NCBI RefSeq assembly: GCF_014636315.1
Contig: NZ_BMED01000001.1
Span: 811,941-875,940, forward strand
Source: Parundibacterium terreum
GTDB lineage: Bacteria > Pseudomonadota > Gammaproteobacteria > Burkholderiales > Burkholderiaceae_D
DNA length: 64,000 nt
Reading direction: 5' to 3'
How positions within the stretch are numbered: position 1 is the stretch's first letter; each line of letters begins with the position of its first letter. A program made the translations under genes and the position numbers. Shown here one piece after another: positions 26,910-36,672 of this stretch. The notes beneath the pieces are model-generated. The model did no database searches. It saw only the letters and a program-made list of their open reading frames with translations, and had not been told where the DNA came from.

Positions 26910-27051
26910 AAAGCCCAAAATCAAGCAGGGATCCAGCCCCACCAGGCTATTGTGCACGCAGGCCCACACCCATGGGTCCAAGAAGAAAAGTAAAGTAACC
27001 GCAGTAAGGGTTTTCTATAAAAACGTATTCAATATCCACGGGAAGAGACAA

Positions 27052-28080
27052 ATGCAGAACAAACAGCGCAGACAATTCCTGTCTAACGCCTCCAAACTGA
27101 GCCTGGGCGCCGTAGCCGCCTCGCTAAGCGGCGCCAGCGCCTTTGCGCAAACCGCAGAATACAATCTCAAGTTCGCCAGCAACCTGCCGATCACGCATCC
27201 GCTGAACGTGCGCGCAAAAGAAGCTGCGGACGCCATTCGCAAGGACACCAATGGGCGCGTCAGCATACAGATTTTCCCCAGCAGCCAGTTAGGTACCGAT
27301 ACCGACATGCTGTCTCAGGTGCGCTCGGGTGCGATCGATTTCTTTACCTTGTCTGGCCTGATCCTGTCCACGCTGGTACCGGTAGCCTCCATCAACGGCA
27401 TAGGCTTTGCGTGGAAGGATTACCAGCAGGTGTGGCCGGCAATGGACGGCGAACTAGGCGCCTTCATCCGCTCCAATATCGAGAAGGCCAATTTACATCC
27501 GTTTGAAAAGATTTGGGACAACGGTTTCCGCCAGATCACCAGCTCTTCCAAACCGATCAATACACCAGCCGACCTGAAGGGTTTCAAGATCCGGGTGCCG
27601 GTCAGCCCTTTGTGGACATCGATGTTCAAGGCCTTTGATGCGGCGCCGGCCAGCATCAATTTCGGCGAAGTGTATTCGGCGCTGCAGACCAAGGTGGTCG
27701 ATGGCGAAGAAAATCCGCTGGCAGTGATCCAGACCGCCAAGCTGTATGAAGTACAAAAATTCTGCTCACAGACCAACCATATGTGGGACGGGTTCTGGCT
27801 GCTGGCCAGCGGCAAGAACTGGGTCAAGCTACCCAAGGATATACAGGCCATCATTACCAAGCACTTCAACAACGCTGCCATCAACGAACGTGACGACGTG
27901 CGCAGGCTCAATAATACGCTGGAGGTAGAACTGAAAACCAAGGGCCTGACTTTTAACACGGTGAATCCGGACAGCTTCCGTGCCGCACTGAAAAAATCGG
28001 GATTCTATGCCGAGTGGAAAAAGAAATACGGCCCAGAAGCCTGGGCGCTGCTGGAAAAATACACGGGCAAACTGGAATAG
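27052..28080 (+). CDS. dctP: TRAP transporter solute-binding protein (DctP family)
   Basis: A 342-aa periplasmic binding protein. A Tat-type signal (KQRRQFLSNASKLSLG, cleaved near AFAQ) is followed by the DctP fold, with NLKFASNLPITHPLNVRAKEAAD and the selectivity region FKIRVPVSPLWTSMFKAFDAAPASINFGEVYSALQTKVVDGEENP. The Arg in KIRVP suits binding of an organic carboxylate. ATG at 27052 has GGAAGAG upstream; the frame continues upstream without signal-peptide character. The permease gene starts 12 bp downstream, so the two form an operon. The ligand is unknown. Confidence 0.93.
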   Translation: MQNKQRRQFLSNASKLSLGAVAASLSGASAFAQTAEYNLKFASNLPITHPLNVRAKEAADAIRKDTNGRVSIQIFPSSQLGTDTDMLSQVRSGAIDFFTLSGLILSTLVPVASINGIGFAWKDYQQVWPAMDGELGAFIRSNIEKANLHPFEKIWDNGFRQITSSSKPINTPADLKGFKIRVPVSPLWTSMFKAFDAAPASINFGEVYSALQTKVVDGEENPLAVIQTAKLYEVQKFCSQTNHMWDGFWLLASGKNWVKLPKDIQAIITKHFNNAAINERDDVRRLNNTLEVELKTKGLTFNTVNPDSFRAALKKSGFYAEWKKKYGPEAWALLEKYTGKLE

Positions 28081-28092
28081 CGGCAGCACTCT

Positions 28093-29991
28093 ATGCAGAA
28101 CAATCACAAAGTCGCCGGCGCTGTAGAAGCGGCCGGCGCGCATCCCCTTGCCGCTCGCCAACCAGCTTATCCGATACTCAATACACTGGACAGGATACTG
28201 GCGTTTGCCAGCGAGGTGCCTGCCGCCATCCTGGTGGCGCTGGAAATACTCATCCTGCTGGCGGGCGTTATCTCGCGCTACGTGTTCAACTCCCCTATCA
28301 CCTGGTCGGATGAGCTAGCCTCCATCCTGTTCTTGTGGCTGGCCATGCTGGGCGCGGTGATCGCGCTGCGGCGGGGCGAGCATATGCGGCTGACGACACT
28401 GGTCAACCGTTTGCCGCGCGGAATCCGCAACTGGGTGCAACTGGCCGCGCAACTGGTGGTGGCGGTCTTTGTGCTGGAGATTATCCTGCCGGCCTATGAG
28501 TACTTCCAGGACCAGTGGATGATCTCATCGCCGGCGCTGGAAATCCATGACGGCTTGCGGGTGGCTGCCATTGGCGTCGGTGCGGTGATGATGATGGCCA
28601 TTGTGTTGATACGCCTGCTGCAACAGGCCGCTGGCCGCCAGCTGGTGATTGCCCTGGTATGTTTCGCCGCATTGTGCGGTGTTTTGTGGATGGTGCAGCC
28701 GCTGTTCTTCAAGCTGGGCAATATCAACCTGCTGATCTTCTTTGTCGGCGTGGTGGCTGTGTGCGTGGCCTGCGGCGTACCGATCGCGTTTGCCTTCGGT
28801 GTTGCCACACTCTCCTATCTGGCCTTGAGCACCCAGACCCCGCTGACCATTGTTGTCAGCCGCATGGACGAGGGTATGTCTGCGCTGATCCTGCTGTCAG
28901 TCCCGCTATTCGTTTTCCTTGGCCTGCTGATAGAGATGACGGGCCTGGCCAGGGCTATGGTGGATTTCCTGGCATCTCTGCTGGGCCACGTTCGCGGCGG
29001 CCTGGCCTATGTGCTGCTGGGTGCGATGTATCTGGTGTCGGGCATTTCCGGCTCCAAGGCGGCGGATATGGCGGCGGTAGCCCCTGCGCTGCTGCCGGAA
29101 ATGAAAAAACGCGGCGCGGAAGATGGCCGCCTGATTGCGCTCCTCTCCTCCTCCGGTGCAATGTCGGAAACCATACCGCCCAGCCTGGTGCTGATCACGA
29201 TAGGCTCGGTGACCGGCGTATCCATCGCTGCGCTATTTGCCGGCGGCCTGCTGCCGGCCCTGATAGGCGCGCTGGCACTGGCCGTGGTGGTGTTTTTCCA
29301 CACCCGCAATGAAGACCTGTCCGGCATCAGGCGCGCATCCGCCAGCCAGATCCTGAAGCTGTTCTTTATCGCGCTACCGGCACTGGCGCTGCCTTTCGTG
29401 ATCCGAACCGTAGTCGCCGAAGGTATCGCCACCGCAACTGAAGTATCTACAGTAGGCATTGCCTACACGGTTGTCGTCGGCCTGCTGATCTACCGCCGCT
29501 TCGACTGGAGCCGCATCTACCCTATGCTGGTGGAAACCGCCTCGCTGTCGGGCGCCATCCTGTTCATCATAGGCTGCGCCACCGCAATGGCCTGGGGCCT
29601 GACCCAATCCGGCTTTTCCCGCCTGCTGGCAGAAAGCATGTCGGCGGTTCCGGGCGGCAAGGCGGGGTTCATGGTGATCTCGGTGTTTGCCTTTGTGATA
29701 CTGGGCAGCGTGCTGGAGGGCATACCCGCGATTGTGCTGTTCGGCCCCCTGCTGTTTCCTGTTGCGCGCGCAGTCGGCATCCATGAAGTGCATTATGCGA
29801 TGGTCGTGGTGTTTGCAATGGGCCTGGGCCTGTTTGCACCGCCTTTCGGCGTCGGCTTTTACGCCGCCTGCGCGATAGGCCGGGTGAACCCCGATCATGC
29901 AATGAAGTATGTGTGGCCCTACTTGGCTGCGCTGTTTGTAGCCTTGATACTGATTGCCGCCATACCGTGGATATCGACGGGTTTCCTTTAG
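28093..29991 (+). CDS. TRAP transporter fused permease (DctQM)
   Basis: A 632-aa membrane protein fusing both TRAP permease subunits. An N-terminal DctQ-like part (about 1-185, four membrane helices) has NSPITWSDELASILFLWLAMLGA. A DctM part (about 205-632, roughly 12 helices) has MYLVSGISGSKAADMAAVAP, SSGAMSETIPPSLVLI and LFAPPFGVGFYAACAIGR. With DctP it imports an organic acid using the ion gradient. Fused forms are common in proteobacterial TRAP systems. Confidence 0.93.
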   Translation: MQNNHKVAGAVEAAGAHPLAARQPAYPILNTLDRILAFASEVPAAILVALEILILLAGVISRYVFNSPITWSDELASILFLWLAMLGAVIALRRGEHMRLTTLVNRLPRGIRNWVQLAAQLVVAVFVLEIILPAYEYFQDQWMISSPALEIHDGLRVAAIGVGAVMMMAIVLIRLLQQAAGRQLVIALVCFAALCGVLWMVQPLFFKLGNINLLIFFVGVVAVCVACGVPIAFAFGVATLSYLALSTQTPLTIVVSRMDEGMSALILLSVPLFVFLGLLIEMTGLARAMVDFLASLLGHVRGGLAYVLLGAMYLVSGISGSKAADMAAVAPALLPEMKKRGAEDGRLIALLSSSGAMSETIPPSLVLITIGSVTGVSIAALFAGGLLPALIGALALAVVVFFHTRNEDLSGIRRASASQILKLFFIALPALALPFVIRTVVAEGIATATEVSTVGIAYTVVVGLLIYRRFDWSRIYPMLVETASLSGAILFIIGCATAMAWGLTQSGFSRLLAESMSAVPGGKAGFMVISVFAFVILGSVLEGIPAIVLFGPLLFPVARAVGIHEVHYAMVVVFAMGLGLFAPPFGVGFYAACAIGRVNPDHAMKYVWPYLAALFVALILIAAIPWISTGFL

Positions 29992-30101
29992 TCCTGCCAT
30001 AAGGCAAGTGCGGATGCAGATCCAGTCAATGCGCATCTGCACCGCACAAAACCACTCTGCTGCAGCCATCGTGCCTGGCTGTGCAGATGAAATTCTATGG
30101 T

Positions 30102-31526
30102 TCACTTCACCGCCACCGCATTTGGCCGCAAGGCTTCGATTACATCCGCGGTCAGTCTGTCCATTCCCTTGATCAAGCCATCCCAGTGGTGCGATATGCC
30201 CAGGCGCACCACCACCAGGTTTTGAGAAGGTATGATCACGATATGCTGGCCCATGTATCCCATCGCAAAGAAGGCATCTGCCGGTACGTTCGGCATACCC
30301 CAGGGTATGCCGAACGGTGAATTGCCGGCAACGCGATTGGTCCAGAAGCCGGCGCCATAACCGGTATCCAGGGTCGGCGTCGATGAGTATTTGACCCAGC
30401 CTTCGGGCAGGATGCGCTTGCCGCCGGCAACACCGTCGTTCAGATACAGCAGGCCCAAACGGGCCCAGTCGCGCGCCGACGCAAAGCTGTAGCTGGCGCC
30501 CAGCGGCGTGCCGGTGGCATCAAAATCCAGTCTTGCGTGCCGCATGCCGAGTGGCGCATATAGTTCATCCTGCACAAAGCGGTTCACATCAGCAGCATGG
30601 CCGCCGACCGCGTCGCGGATGATACGGGCCAGCAGCATGAAGTTGCCGTCGGTATACGCCCATTCGCTGCCCGGCCTTGCCTTCAGTTGCGCGGTTTGCG
30701 CAAAACCGGCCATGTCGCGCTCCAGAAACAGCATGCGGGAGTTAATGTCATAGCCGGTATTGGTTTGCTCCAGCGCCAGCCCGGCGGTTTGCCGCAGCAA
30801 TTCATCGATGGTAATTGTGCCGCGCAGGTCATCCTTGCCCTGCCAGGCGGCAAACGGTACAGGCTGGCTGACCTGCAATTTCCCCTGCCGCACCAGAATG
30901 CCGAGCATGGCATTGGAAATGGACTTGGTCATCGAAAACCCCAGCAAGGGGGTGTCCACTCCCACGCCTGGCGCATAACGCTCAGCCACGATCTTGCCGT
31001 CCTTGATAACCACTATGGCCTTGGTATGGATGTAGGGTGCTTGCTGCCTTTCGGCAAAGCCTTTCTCCAGCGCAGCGGCCAAACCGGCATTCTGCGGCGC
31101 GACTATCGCGGGGCCAGCAATATCTTCCGCTGCCGATTTATCGGCAGGGGGCAAGATAGGCCGGGGGGTGCCCAGCTCCGGCGCAGGGTCTCCATGCGAC
31201 ACCATGCAGCCGTACTGATCGTCATAAATGGCGCTGGTCTTGTACAGCCCGGCGATGCTGGTGGTTACCTGCCGTTTGTCGCGGTCCAGCTCATAATGCA
31301 TCAAGCTCTTCAGATAGCGGATTGCTCCCTCTTCCAGCACCCTCTCCTGATAGACCTGCCCGGTGCCCAGTCCGGAAATAAAAGTTTCTGAACATAAATG
31401 ATGGCTGGCAAAGCCGGAGGCGGCCATCAGCGGCTGGTCCGGCCGCACCAGCGTGCAGCCGGGCAACAGTATGAGCGAGAGCAAAAGCAAGGCTAAATGA
31501 GGTGCGGCAGACAGCTTTGTATTCAT
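30102..31526 (-). CDS. Beta-lactamase-family serine hydrolase lipoprotein
   Basis: A 474-aa exported protein. It has a lipoprotein signal with lipobox LLPGC (Cys24), a leader domain of about 140 residues, and a class C beta-lactamase/EstB-type domain. The nucleophile motif is S198-M-T-K201 in GFSMTKSISNAM. The Tyr motif is Y290-T-D in YTDGNFMLLAR, where many homologues have Y-x-N. Members are esterases, peptidases or transpeptidase relatives rather than resistance enzymes. It lies 138 bp downstream of a membrane AraC-type regulator on the same strand, probably regulated by it. Confidence 0.88.
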   Translation of the reverse strand: MNTKLSAAPHLALLLLSLILLPGCTLVRPDQPLMAASGFASHHLCSETFISGLGTGQVYQERVLEEGAIRYLKSLMHYELDRDKRQVTTSIAGLYKTSAIYDDQYGCMVSHGDPAPELGTPRPILPPADKSAAEDIAGPAIVAPQNAGLAAALEKGFAERQQAPYIHTKAIVVIKDGKIVAERYAPGVGVDTPLLGFSMTKSISNAMLGILVRQGKLQVSQPVPFAAWQGKDDLRGTITIDELLRQTAGLALEQTNTGYDINSRMLFLERDMAGFAQTAQLKARPGSEWAYTDGNFMLLARIIRDAVGGHAADVNRFVQDELYAPLGMRHARLDFDATGTPLGASYSFASARDWARLGLLYLNDGVAGGKRILPEGWVKYSSTPTLDTGYGAGFWTNRVAGNSPFGIPWGMPNVPADAFFAMGYMGQHIVIIPSQNLVVVRLGISHHWDGLIKGMDRLTADVIEALRPNAVAVK

Positions 31527-31663
31527 GGCAACTCCGGTGTAGGGATGAAAGAAGCGTAGGAAGCATCAAGATGCCCCGTCACCGGATGTCCGGTCTCGCC
31601 GGATTTCAAATTCGGCCAGCCGAAAATTGAAAATAGAGAAAATTGCGTGATTCAGCTGTTGTT

Positions 31664-32821
31664 TTATTCTGCGATGCCAATATTGGCGGCATTGACGGTG
31701 GAAATATCGCATGCACCATGCAGGCGCCGGAATTCGGTAGGCGTCAGGCCGGTAATGGCTTTGAAGGCGCGGTTGAACGGCCCCAGCGACTGGAAACCCG
31801 CATCCATGGCAATGGTCAGCACCGGAATTTCAGCTTGATCGGCATCGGCCAAGGCCCTGCTGGCATCCTCCACCCTATAGGTATTCAGGAAAGCATTGAA
31901 GTTGCGGTAGCCCAGGCCCTGGTTGATCAGCCGGCGTAATTTGTATTCCGGCAAATCCATCCGGAGCGCCAGTGCGGCTATGCTCAGATTTTCTTCCCGG
32001 TAGAGGTATTCCGCCGCCATCAGGTGCTGCAAACGGCTGACCAGGACTGGATCTGGGGCCTCGTCCGAGACCTCGTTTGTTTCTGCTGATGGTGTAAGGT
32101 CTGGACTTTCGGTATCGGCCGGGCTTGCGGCGTCCGGCTCCACTTGTTGCGGTACGATAAATAATTCTTCTCCTGTAACCCGCAGCAATTGCCAGGCAAT
32201 CAGGACGGACACCGTGGCAAGGCCGGCCGCATTGGCAGCGCTGGAAAATACAGACATCGGGCCGCCACCGGATAACAGTGCGGACGCGGCCATGACGACA
32301 CTATAGCCTGCCGCCGAGATGACAATCAGCATGCGCACCCGGCGGCGCCCTTCCACCAGGTCTTCCCTCCAGCTGGACAGGGCTTGCAGCGCAGATAACA
32401 GCGCAAGCACAATGGTCGATATCGTCAGGCCCTTGCCTACTAGTATCGCCAGCGCCAAACCTGGCGGCTCCTGCGCAAAACAGGTCAACAGGCCAGCTAA
32501 AGTCATCAGCCCCCAAGCCGCCGCGTGCCAGCGCCTCAGTACGAATGCATCCTCCATCAAGGCACGCGTAAACAACCAGAAGACAAGCATGTTCCCGGCA
32601 TCCAGCGCGATGACAGGCGCATGCCACCAGGCGGGATTTCTGGCAAAACCGGGAATGGTATTCAGCACAAAGGCGCAGACGCCGATCGCAAAGGCGGCTC
32701 CCATACGGCCGGCAATGGAGCGCGAATGGGAGCGCCACAGCAGGGCTGTCACCAGGCCCAGCACCAGCATCGTGCCGCCGCGCAGCATCAGGTTAACTAC
32801 AAGCTGTATGTCTGGAAGCAA
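31664..32821 (-). CDS. AraC-family regulator with membrane-embedded N-terminus
   Basis: A 385-aa protein. The first 220 residues contain about seven hydrophobic segments. A short acidic linker (SPADTESPDLTPSAE) leads to an AraC-type double helix-turn-helix at the C-terminus, with SIAALALRMDLPEYKLRRLINQGLG and IAMDAGFQSLGPFNRAFKAITGLTPTEFRR. The DNA-binding domain is thus tethered to the inner membrane and may sense an envelope or extracellular cue. TTG at 32821 is preceded by GAGG at 7-bp spacing, which supports it. The serine hydrolase gene follows. Confidence 0.88.
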   Translation of the reverse strand: MLPDIQLVVNLMLRGGTMLVLGLVTALLWRSHSRSIAGRMGAAFAIGVCAFVLNTIPGFARNPAWWHAPVIALDAGNMLVFWLFTRALMEDAFVLRRWHAAAWGLMTLAGLLTCFAQEPPGLALAILVGKGLTISTIVLALLSALQALSSWREDLVEGRRRVRMLIVISAAGYSVVMAASALLSGGGPMSVFSSAANAAGLATVSVLIAWQLLRVTGEELFIVPQQVEPDAASPADTESPDLTPSAETNEVSDEAPDPVLVSRLQHLMAAEYLYREENLSIAALALRMDLPEYKLRRLINQGLGYRNFNAFLNTYRVEDASRALADADQAEIPVLTIAMDAGFQSLGPFNRAFKAITGLTPTEFRRLHGACDISTVNAANIGIAE

Positions 32822-32869
32822 TCCATCACCTCATTCGCTGGAGCACCGTATTGTTCTTCTTATTGTAGA

Positions 32870-33682
32870 TCAATCTGCCTGGCGTATTTTTTTCATCATC
32901 GCCCGGTGCACAAAATTGGGTATGACAGGCAGCAGGCGGTGACCCCACCACATCAGATGCGCATGCAGAGGGAAGACAACAGTCGCCTTATTCGCGTCCA
33001 CGCCCGCCAGCATCTTGCGCACGGCCTGCTCCACCGTCAGGAAAGGAAGCGGAATCAGGCTGCGCAGGCCAGCTTTGTCTACGCCCCGGTAGCGCGCATT
33101 GTCAAAAATCCCGGTCTCTATGAAACTGGGACAGATCACGCTGACCTGCACACCCAGGCCTGCGCCTTCGCAGCGCAAGGTGTGTGAAAAATTTACCAGG
33201 CCCGCCTTGGTGGTGGCATACGGTATGGACATCGGCGTGGGCAACAAGCCGGCCAGCGATGCGATGGTCGCAATCTGTCCGCCTCCCTGGCGCACCATCT
33301 GCTTATACGCATGCATCGCGCAATGCACGCTGCCCAGCAGGTTGACATCCACAATACCGCGCCAGTCTTCTACCGTTATATGCTGAGCCTGTCCGCCCAC
33401 TGCATAACCGGCGCAATTGAACAGCAGATCCAGCCGGCCCTTGCGCGCAACAATATCATCTATCAGCGCCACGCAGGCAGAGGCATCAGCCACGTCCAGT
33501 TTGACGCCTTCACACAAGGAGCCGGCTGCTGCGGCAGCTTCAAGCACACCTGCTTCATTGATGTCCGCATAAATCACCTGCAGACCGCGCGCGGCGTAAG
33601 CATCCGCAAGCCCCTTGCCCAGACCCGATGCAGCGCCGGTGACGAGTGCAACACAGGCTGGCTGCGTATAGCGGTTATTCAT
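32870..33682 (-). CDS. Short-chain dehydrogenase/reductase
   Basis: A 270-aa classical SDR: cofactor motif TGAASGLG (15-22), NCAG at 89-92, catalytic Ser142 and Y155-x3-K159 in YATTKAG. The acidic residue after beta-2 (YADINEAG) suggests NAD(H) preference. The C-terminal region (LIPLPFLTVEQAVRKMLAG, then HLMWWGHRLLPVIPNFVHRAMM) resembles SDRs acting on lipid-like substrates at membranes. The exact substrate is unknown. It is not clearly in an operon; the AraC-type regulator follows after 48 bp. Confidence 0.92.
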   Translation of the reverse strand: MNNRYTQPACVALVTGAASGLGKGLADAYAARGLQVIYADINEAGVLEAAAAAGSLCEGVKLDVADASACVALIDDIVARKGRLDLLFNCAGYAVGGQAQHITVEDWRGIVDVNLLGSVHCAMHAYKQMVRQGGGQIATIASLAGLLPTPMSIPYATTKAGLVNFSHTLRCEGAGLGVQVSVICPSFIETGIFDNARYRGVDKAGLRSLIPLPFLTVEQAVRKMLAGVDANKATVVFPLHAHLMWWGHRLLPVIPNFVHRAMMKKIRQAD

Positions 33683-33795
33683 GGCGGTTCCCTATAGATG
33701 AGATAGCATGCGTTTGCGATGGCGTGTGCCATTATAGGTCGCTGGAAGGAGCGATGAACAGATGCTGCAGATTAAACTGCGGTCTTGGCTAGAAG

Positions 33796-34950
33796 CTAGG
33801 CGGCGACGTCCGCCATTTCTATGCGGTCGCGGCCGCCCGTTTTGGCTCGGTACAAGGCAGCATCGGCGCGTACCAGAACCGCATCCATGGTTTCATCCGG
33901 GATGCGCTGGCAAGCAATACCTATGCTGATAGTATATGGCGGCAGGCCATCCGGTGCAGTGTGATGCACGGCAGCACGTATCCGTTCGGCAATGACATAG
34001 GCCGTATCTTTTTCGGTAGCGGGAAGCAAGACAATGAATTCTTCTCCGCCAAAGCGGGCCAGATGGTCGCTGCCGCGCAATGCCTTGGTGATCGTGCTGG
34101 CAGCATGCATTAGCACCTCATCCCCTGCCGCATGGCCAAAGCGGTCATTGATGGATTTAAAATGATCAAGGTCTATGCTCATGAAAGACATGGGCTGCAG
34201 GCTGCGCTGCATACGCGCTCTATGCTGCGCATACGCCAGTGCGAAACCGCGCCGGTTCAGGACGCTAGTTAGCGGGTCCAGGTTGGATCGCTGCTCCAGC
34301 AACACTTGCAAGCGCCGCGTGGCAACCGTCATGAAACCTACGGTCAATAGCAGCGACATGAAATTGGATACGCAGATATAGATAATCTGGAACAGGCCAA
34401 GCTCTTGCAAGTTGACACTATTGCCGCCGGCACCGGCCGCCACGCCGCGAGCCAGTATTGTAGTGACTTGTACCAGCATCAGCGCGCCAAAGAACCAGGT
34501 AGAAAAATGCCGCTCGCCATAGAAAACGATCAAGCCTAGCTGAACCAGATACAGTAGCGATATGCAGGCAGAAAAAACGGCGATGCGCGCGTTCAGGTCA
34601 GGGCGCGCCAGCAGCCACCAGGCGATGCCCGCCATACCCACCAGCCAGACGGCATGCAATAACAGCCAGCTCGGAGCTCGTCCATAGAATTGCTGGGTGC
34701 CTATCATCGCAAAACCCACGGCCCAGAACAGCAGCGCATTGCCAATCAGCAGGACGAGCTTGGTCGGGAGTATGCCCTGCAGCGCAAAGAAGATCGACGC
34801 AAACATCATTGTAAGCGCACCCAGCGCCCAGAAACCCAGCCCCCTCACCTCGGACGGAAAGCTGCGATGCGCAGAATAGAGGACTATGCTCATCGCTCCC
34901 AGCATCAGCATGGCCATCAGGATAACGATGTGGAGGTCGAACGAATTCAC
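33796..34950 (-). CDS. Membrane diguanylate cyclase (GGDEF)
   Basis: A 384-aa protein. Six or seven membrane helices fill residues 5-215, and a C-terminal GGDEF domain follows (about 225-380). The active site is GGEEF in RFGGEEFIVLLP. RGSD lies five residues upstream, a probable I-site. It makes c-di-GMP; the membrane part is the likely sensor but matches no named domain with certainty. The start is GTG at 34950; an AGGAG lies 12 bp upstream, a longer spacing than usual. Confidence 0.92.
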   Translation of the reverse strand: MNSFDLHIVILMAMLMLGAMSIVLYSAHRSFPSEVRGLGFWALGALTMMFASIFFALQGILPTKLVLLIGNALLFWAVGFAMIGTQQFYGRAPSWLLLHAVWLVGMAGIAWWLLARPDLNARIAVFSACISLLYLVQLGLIVFYGERHFSTWFFGALMLVQVTTILARGVAAGAGGNSVNLQELGLFQIIYICVSNFMSLLLTVGFMTVATRRLQVLLEQRSNLDPLTSVLNRRGFALAYAQHRARMQRSLQPMSFMSIDLDHFKSINDRFGHAAGDEVLMHAASTITKALRGSDHLARFGGEEFIVLLPATEKDTAYVIAERIRAAVHHTAPDGLPPYTISIGIACQRIPDETMDAVLVRADAALYRAKTGGRDRIEMADVAA

Positions 34951-35055
34951 GGGCTGATAAGACTCCTGGAGGCAGATATTTTAGTGCATTTTTGCCAGCA
35001 GAATTGTAGACCAGAAATTGCTATTTGGAAATGCCGACCTTCGGCGCCTGTCTTT

Positions 35056-35718
35056 TTACAATATGGCGCCTGACAGTATCCGTGGCCCCGACGGCGTATC
35101 AATATATGCAGCCAGGTAAGGCGACTGGCCGCCGGACAAGCATGCCACCTCTATCAAACCGTCCGTGCCAGGCATGCCTAAAGATTGCAACATGGCCGTG
35201 ACGCGCTCAGGCTCGGAGTGGAAAAACTTCAACTTCGTTAAGCTCAAACCCAGATCCGGCATACGGGATGCCGGATGGGCACCCGGTTCCCACTGAATCA
35301 GTGCAGGTGCCAGGCCGCCGAGGCTAAGCGAGCCGTCTTCCGGCACCGTGATCTGCCAATTCAAGGCCCCGCGGCTCATGGGCTCAACTTTACCCAAGGG
35401 CTCGGAGCAGGCGGCAAGGCTGGCCTGTATATCGTCGGTGCGGGCTATCCAGGTCGCCAGCCTAGATGCGGCATCCAGTGCCAGGCTGTCCAGCCCGAAC
35501 CAGCGCGGCCTGCCGATAGAAGAAGATGCTGCCGGGTTGATCGCGATCACTTCCAGGTAGACAGACTCTCCTAGTCGCAGCAGCAGATTATGCGTTCCCA
35601 TGCGCGGATGTTCCCCGCCGGGCAAAGGTCTCACGCCCAGAGCCTCGTGCACAAGATCGGCACCGGCCTCAAGAGAGGTAGCAGTAATAGCGATGTGGTC
35701 AAGCTGGCAGTTGGGCAT
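35056..35718 (-). CDS. VOC/glyoxalase-like protein
   Basis: A 220-aa protein beginning MPNCQLDHIAITATSLEAGADLVHEALGVRPLPGGEHPRMGTHN, the signature of the Glyoxalase_3-like VOC group. Metal or substrate contacts are probably the early His and the Glu in VYLEVIAIN. Function within the group is mostly unknown. The ATG is 12 bp after the stop of the upstream gene on the same strand, so the two are likely co-transcribed. Confidence 0.85.
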   Translation of the reverse strand: MPNCQLDHIAITATSLEAGADLVHEALGVRPLPGGEHPRMGTHNLLLRLGESVYLEVIAINPAASSSIGRPRWFGLDSLALDAASRLATWIARTDDIQASLAACSEPLGKVEPMSRGALNWQITVPEDGSLSLGGLAPALIQWEPGAHPASRMPDLGLSLTKLKFFHSEPERVTAMLQSLGMPGTDGLIEVACLSGGQSPYLAAYIDTPSGPRILSGAIL

Positions 35719-35730
35719 GGCTGTCAATTT

Positions 35731-36495
35731 TCAATCAAAGTAATGTGCGCAGTTGACGGTCCTGTTATGCACGCCGCGCTGCATGATGTCCACGCCGCCG
35801 TTATTGGCAACCGAGCCGGACATCACGCAATAGGAGCCGGCAGGTCCGCTGACCTTGGTAATCCTGCTACCGTCGGGCAGTGCTCTCTCTTGCATTGTCG
35901 TTGTTTGCGGTATGCCCGCTGCGGCGATGCCCTTCTCCAGCTTGGATTGTTTGGATTCGGGGGCTCGCTCTTCAAATCTTGGAAACTCCTTGCGCAAGTC
36001 CCTGTCTATTTTACCTATGCCGCGCATCGCGCTGGAAGTGAAGTCGGCAGCGGGCGCCGTCGCGGACGGAGTCTGAGCCGCAGGAACAGCCTTAGTTTCC
36101 GCTGCTTCTTTAGGAGCCAGTATTTTTTCAGGAGCCTGAACGAAAACAGGTGGGGGAAGAAACTCGGGCTTGATACGCGGCACAGGCTGCGGACGCGTTT
36201 CCGGTTCAGCATCGGCCTTGGGCTGAGGCGAAAAGAAACGCATGATCAAGGGCTCAGCATCGGCGCCTTCTGCCTTCAAGTGATGCCTGGCGCTCATCCA
36301 AAAGTAAACAAACAGCATATGCAGCGCAATAATGACAGGCAAGGCAATACGGCGTGAATTGCGCGCCGCCATAGGCGCTGCTGCGTGCGCAGCGTGCGCG
36401 GCATGTATAGGTAAATATCCGGTCATTTTTTCCTGGTCCAGGTGCTGCATTAGCACTGCATTAGTGTTCACTTCGGCCATCTGATTCGCCATCAT
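35731..36495 (-). CDS. Membrane-anchored proline-rich protein, unknown
   Basis: A protein of about 254 aa. A short cytoplasmic N-terminus with HAAHAAHAAA is followed by one transmembrane helix (ALPVIIALHMLFVYFWM). A Pro/Ala/Glu-rich periplasmic region resembling a TonB-type spacer comes next. The C-terminal domain (about 150-254) contains GPAGSYCVMSG and a final Cys in TVNCAHYF, possibly forming a disulphide. No family was recognised; it lacks the conserved TonB C-terminal YP motif. The start is uncertain, with ATG at 36495 chosen over upstream TTG codons. The VOC gene follows directly. Confidence 0.65.
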   Translation of the reverse strand: MMANQMAEVNTNAVLMQHLDQEKMTGYLPIHAAHAAHAAAPMAARNSRRIALPVIIALHMLFVYFWMSARHHLKAEGADAEPLIMRFFSPQPKADAEPETRPQPVPRIKPEFLPPPVFVQAPEKILAPKEAAETKAVPAAQTPSATAPAADFTSSAMRGIGKIDRDLRKEFPRFEERAPESKQSKLEKGIAAAGIPQTTTMQERALPDGSRITKVSGPAGSYCVMSGSVANNGGVDIMQRGVHNRTVNCAHYFD

Positions 36496-36605
36496 AGAAT
36501 GTGACCGCAGTTTCAACAAATAGTTTCACCTGCCGCATTTATTCGCATGAATGCCGCTGCTGCGACCGGAACAGGCACCTAGCTGAGTATGCGCGAAAAC
36601 CACAT

Positions 36606-36667
36606 TTGATAAAAAATTCTGGCCTTTTATCATCAGTCGGCTATTATTATATAATCACTTATATAAT
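36606..36667 (+). promoter_or_regulatory. Promoter and AT-rich operator of the MarR gene
   Basis: TTGATA (36606-36611), 16 bp, then TATCAT (36628-36633) is a plausible sigma-70 promoter. Downstream, the 9-mer TTATATAAT occurs twice (36647-36655 and 36659-36667) with a 12-bp period, each copy containing the palindrome TTATATAA. This suits autorepression by the MarR protein. Confidence 0.5.
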
Positions 36668-36672
36668 TACTG

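Noticed and set aside
30102..31526. Antibiotic-resistance beta-lactamase
   Set aside because: The lipoprotein anchor, long leader domain and Y-T-D motif place it with EstB-like serine hydrolases rather than AmpC.
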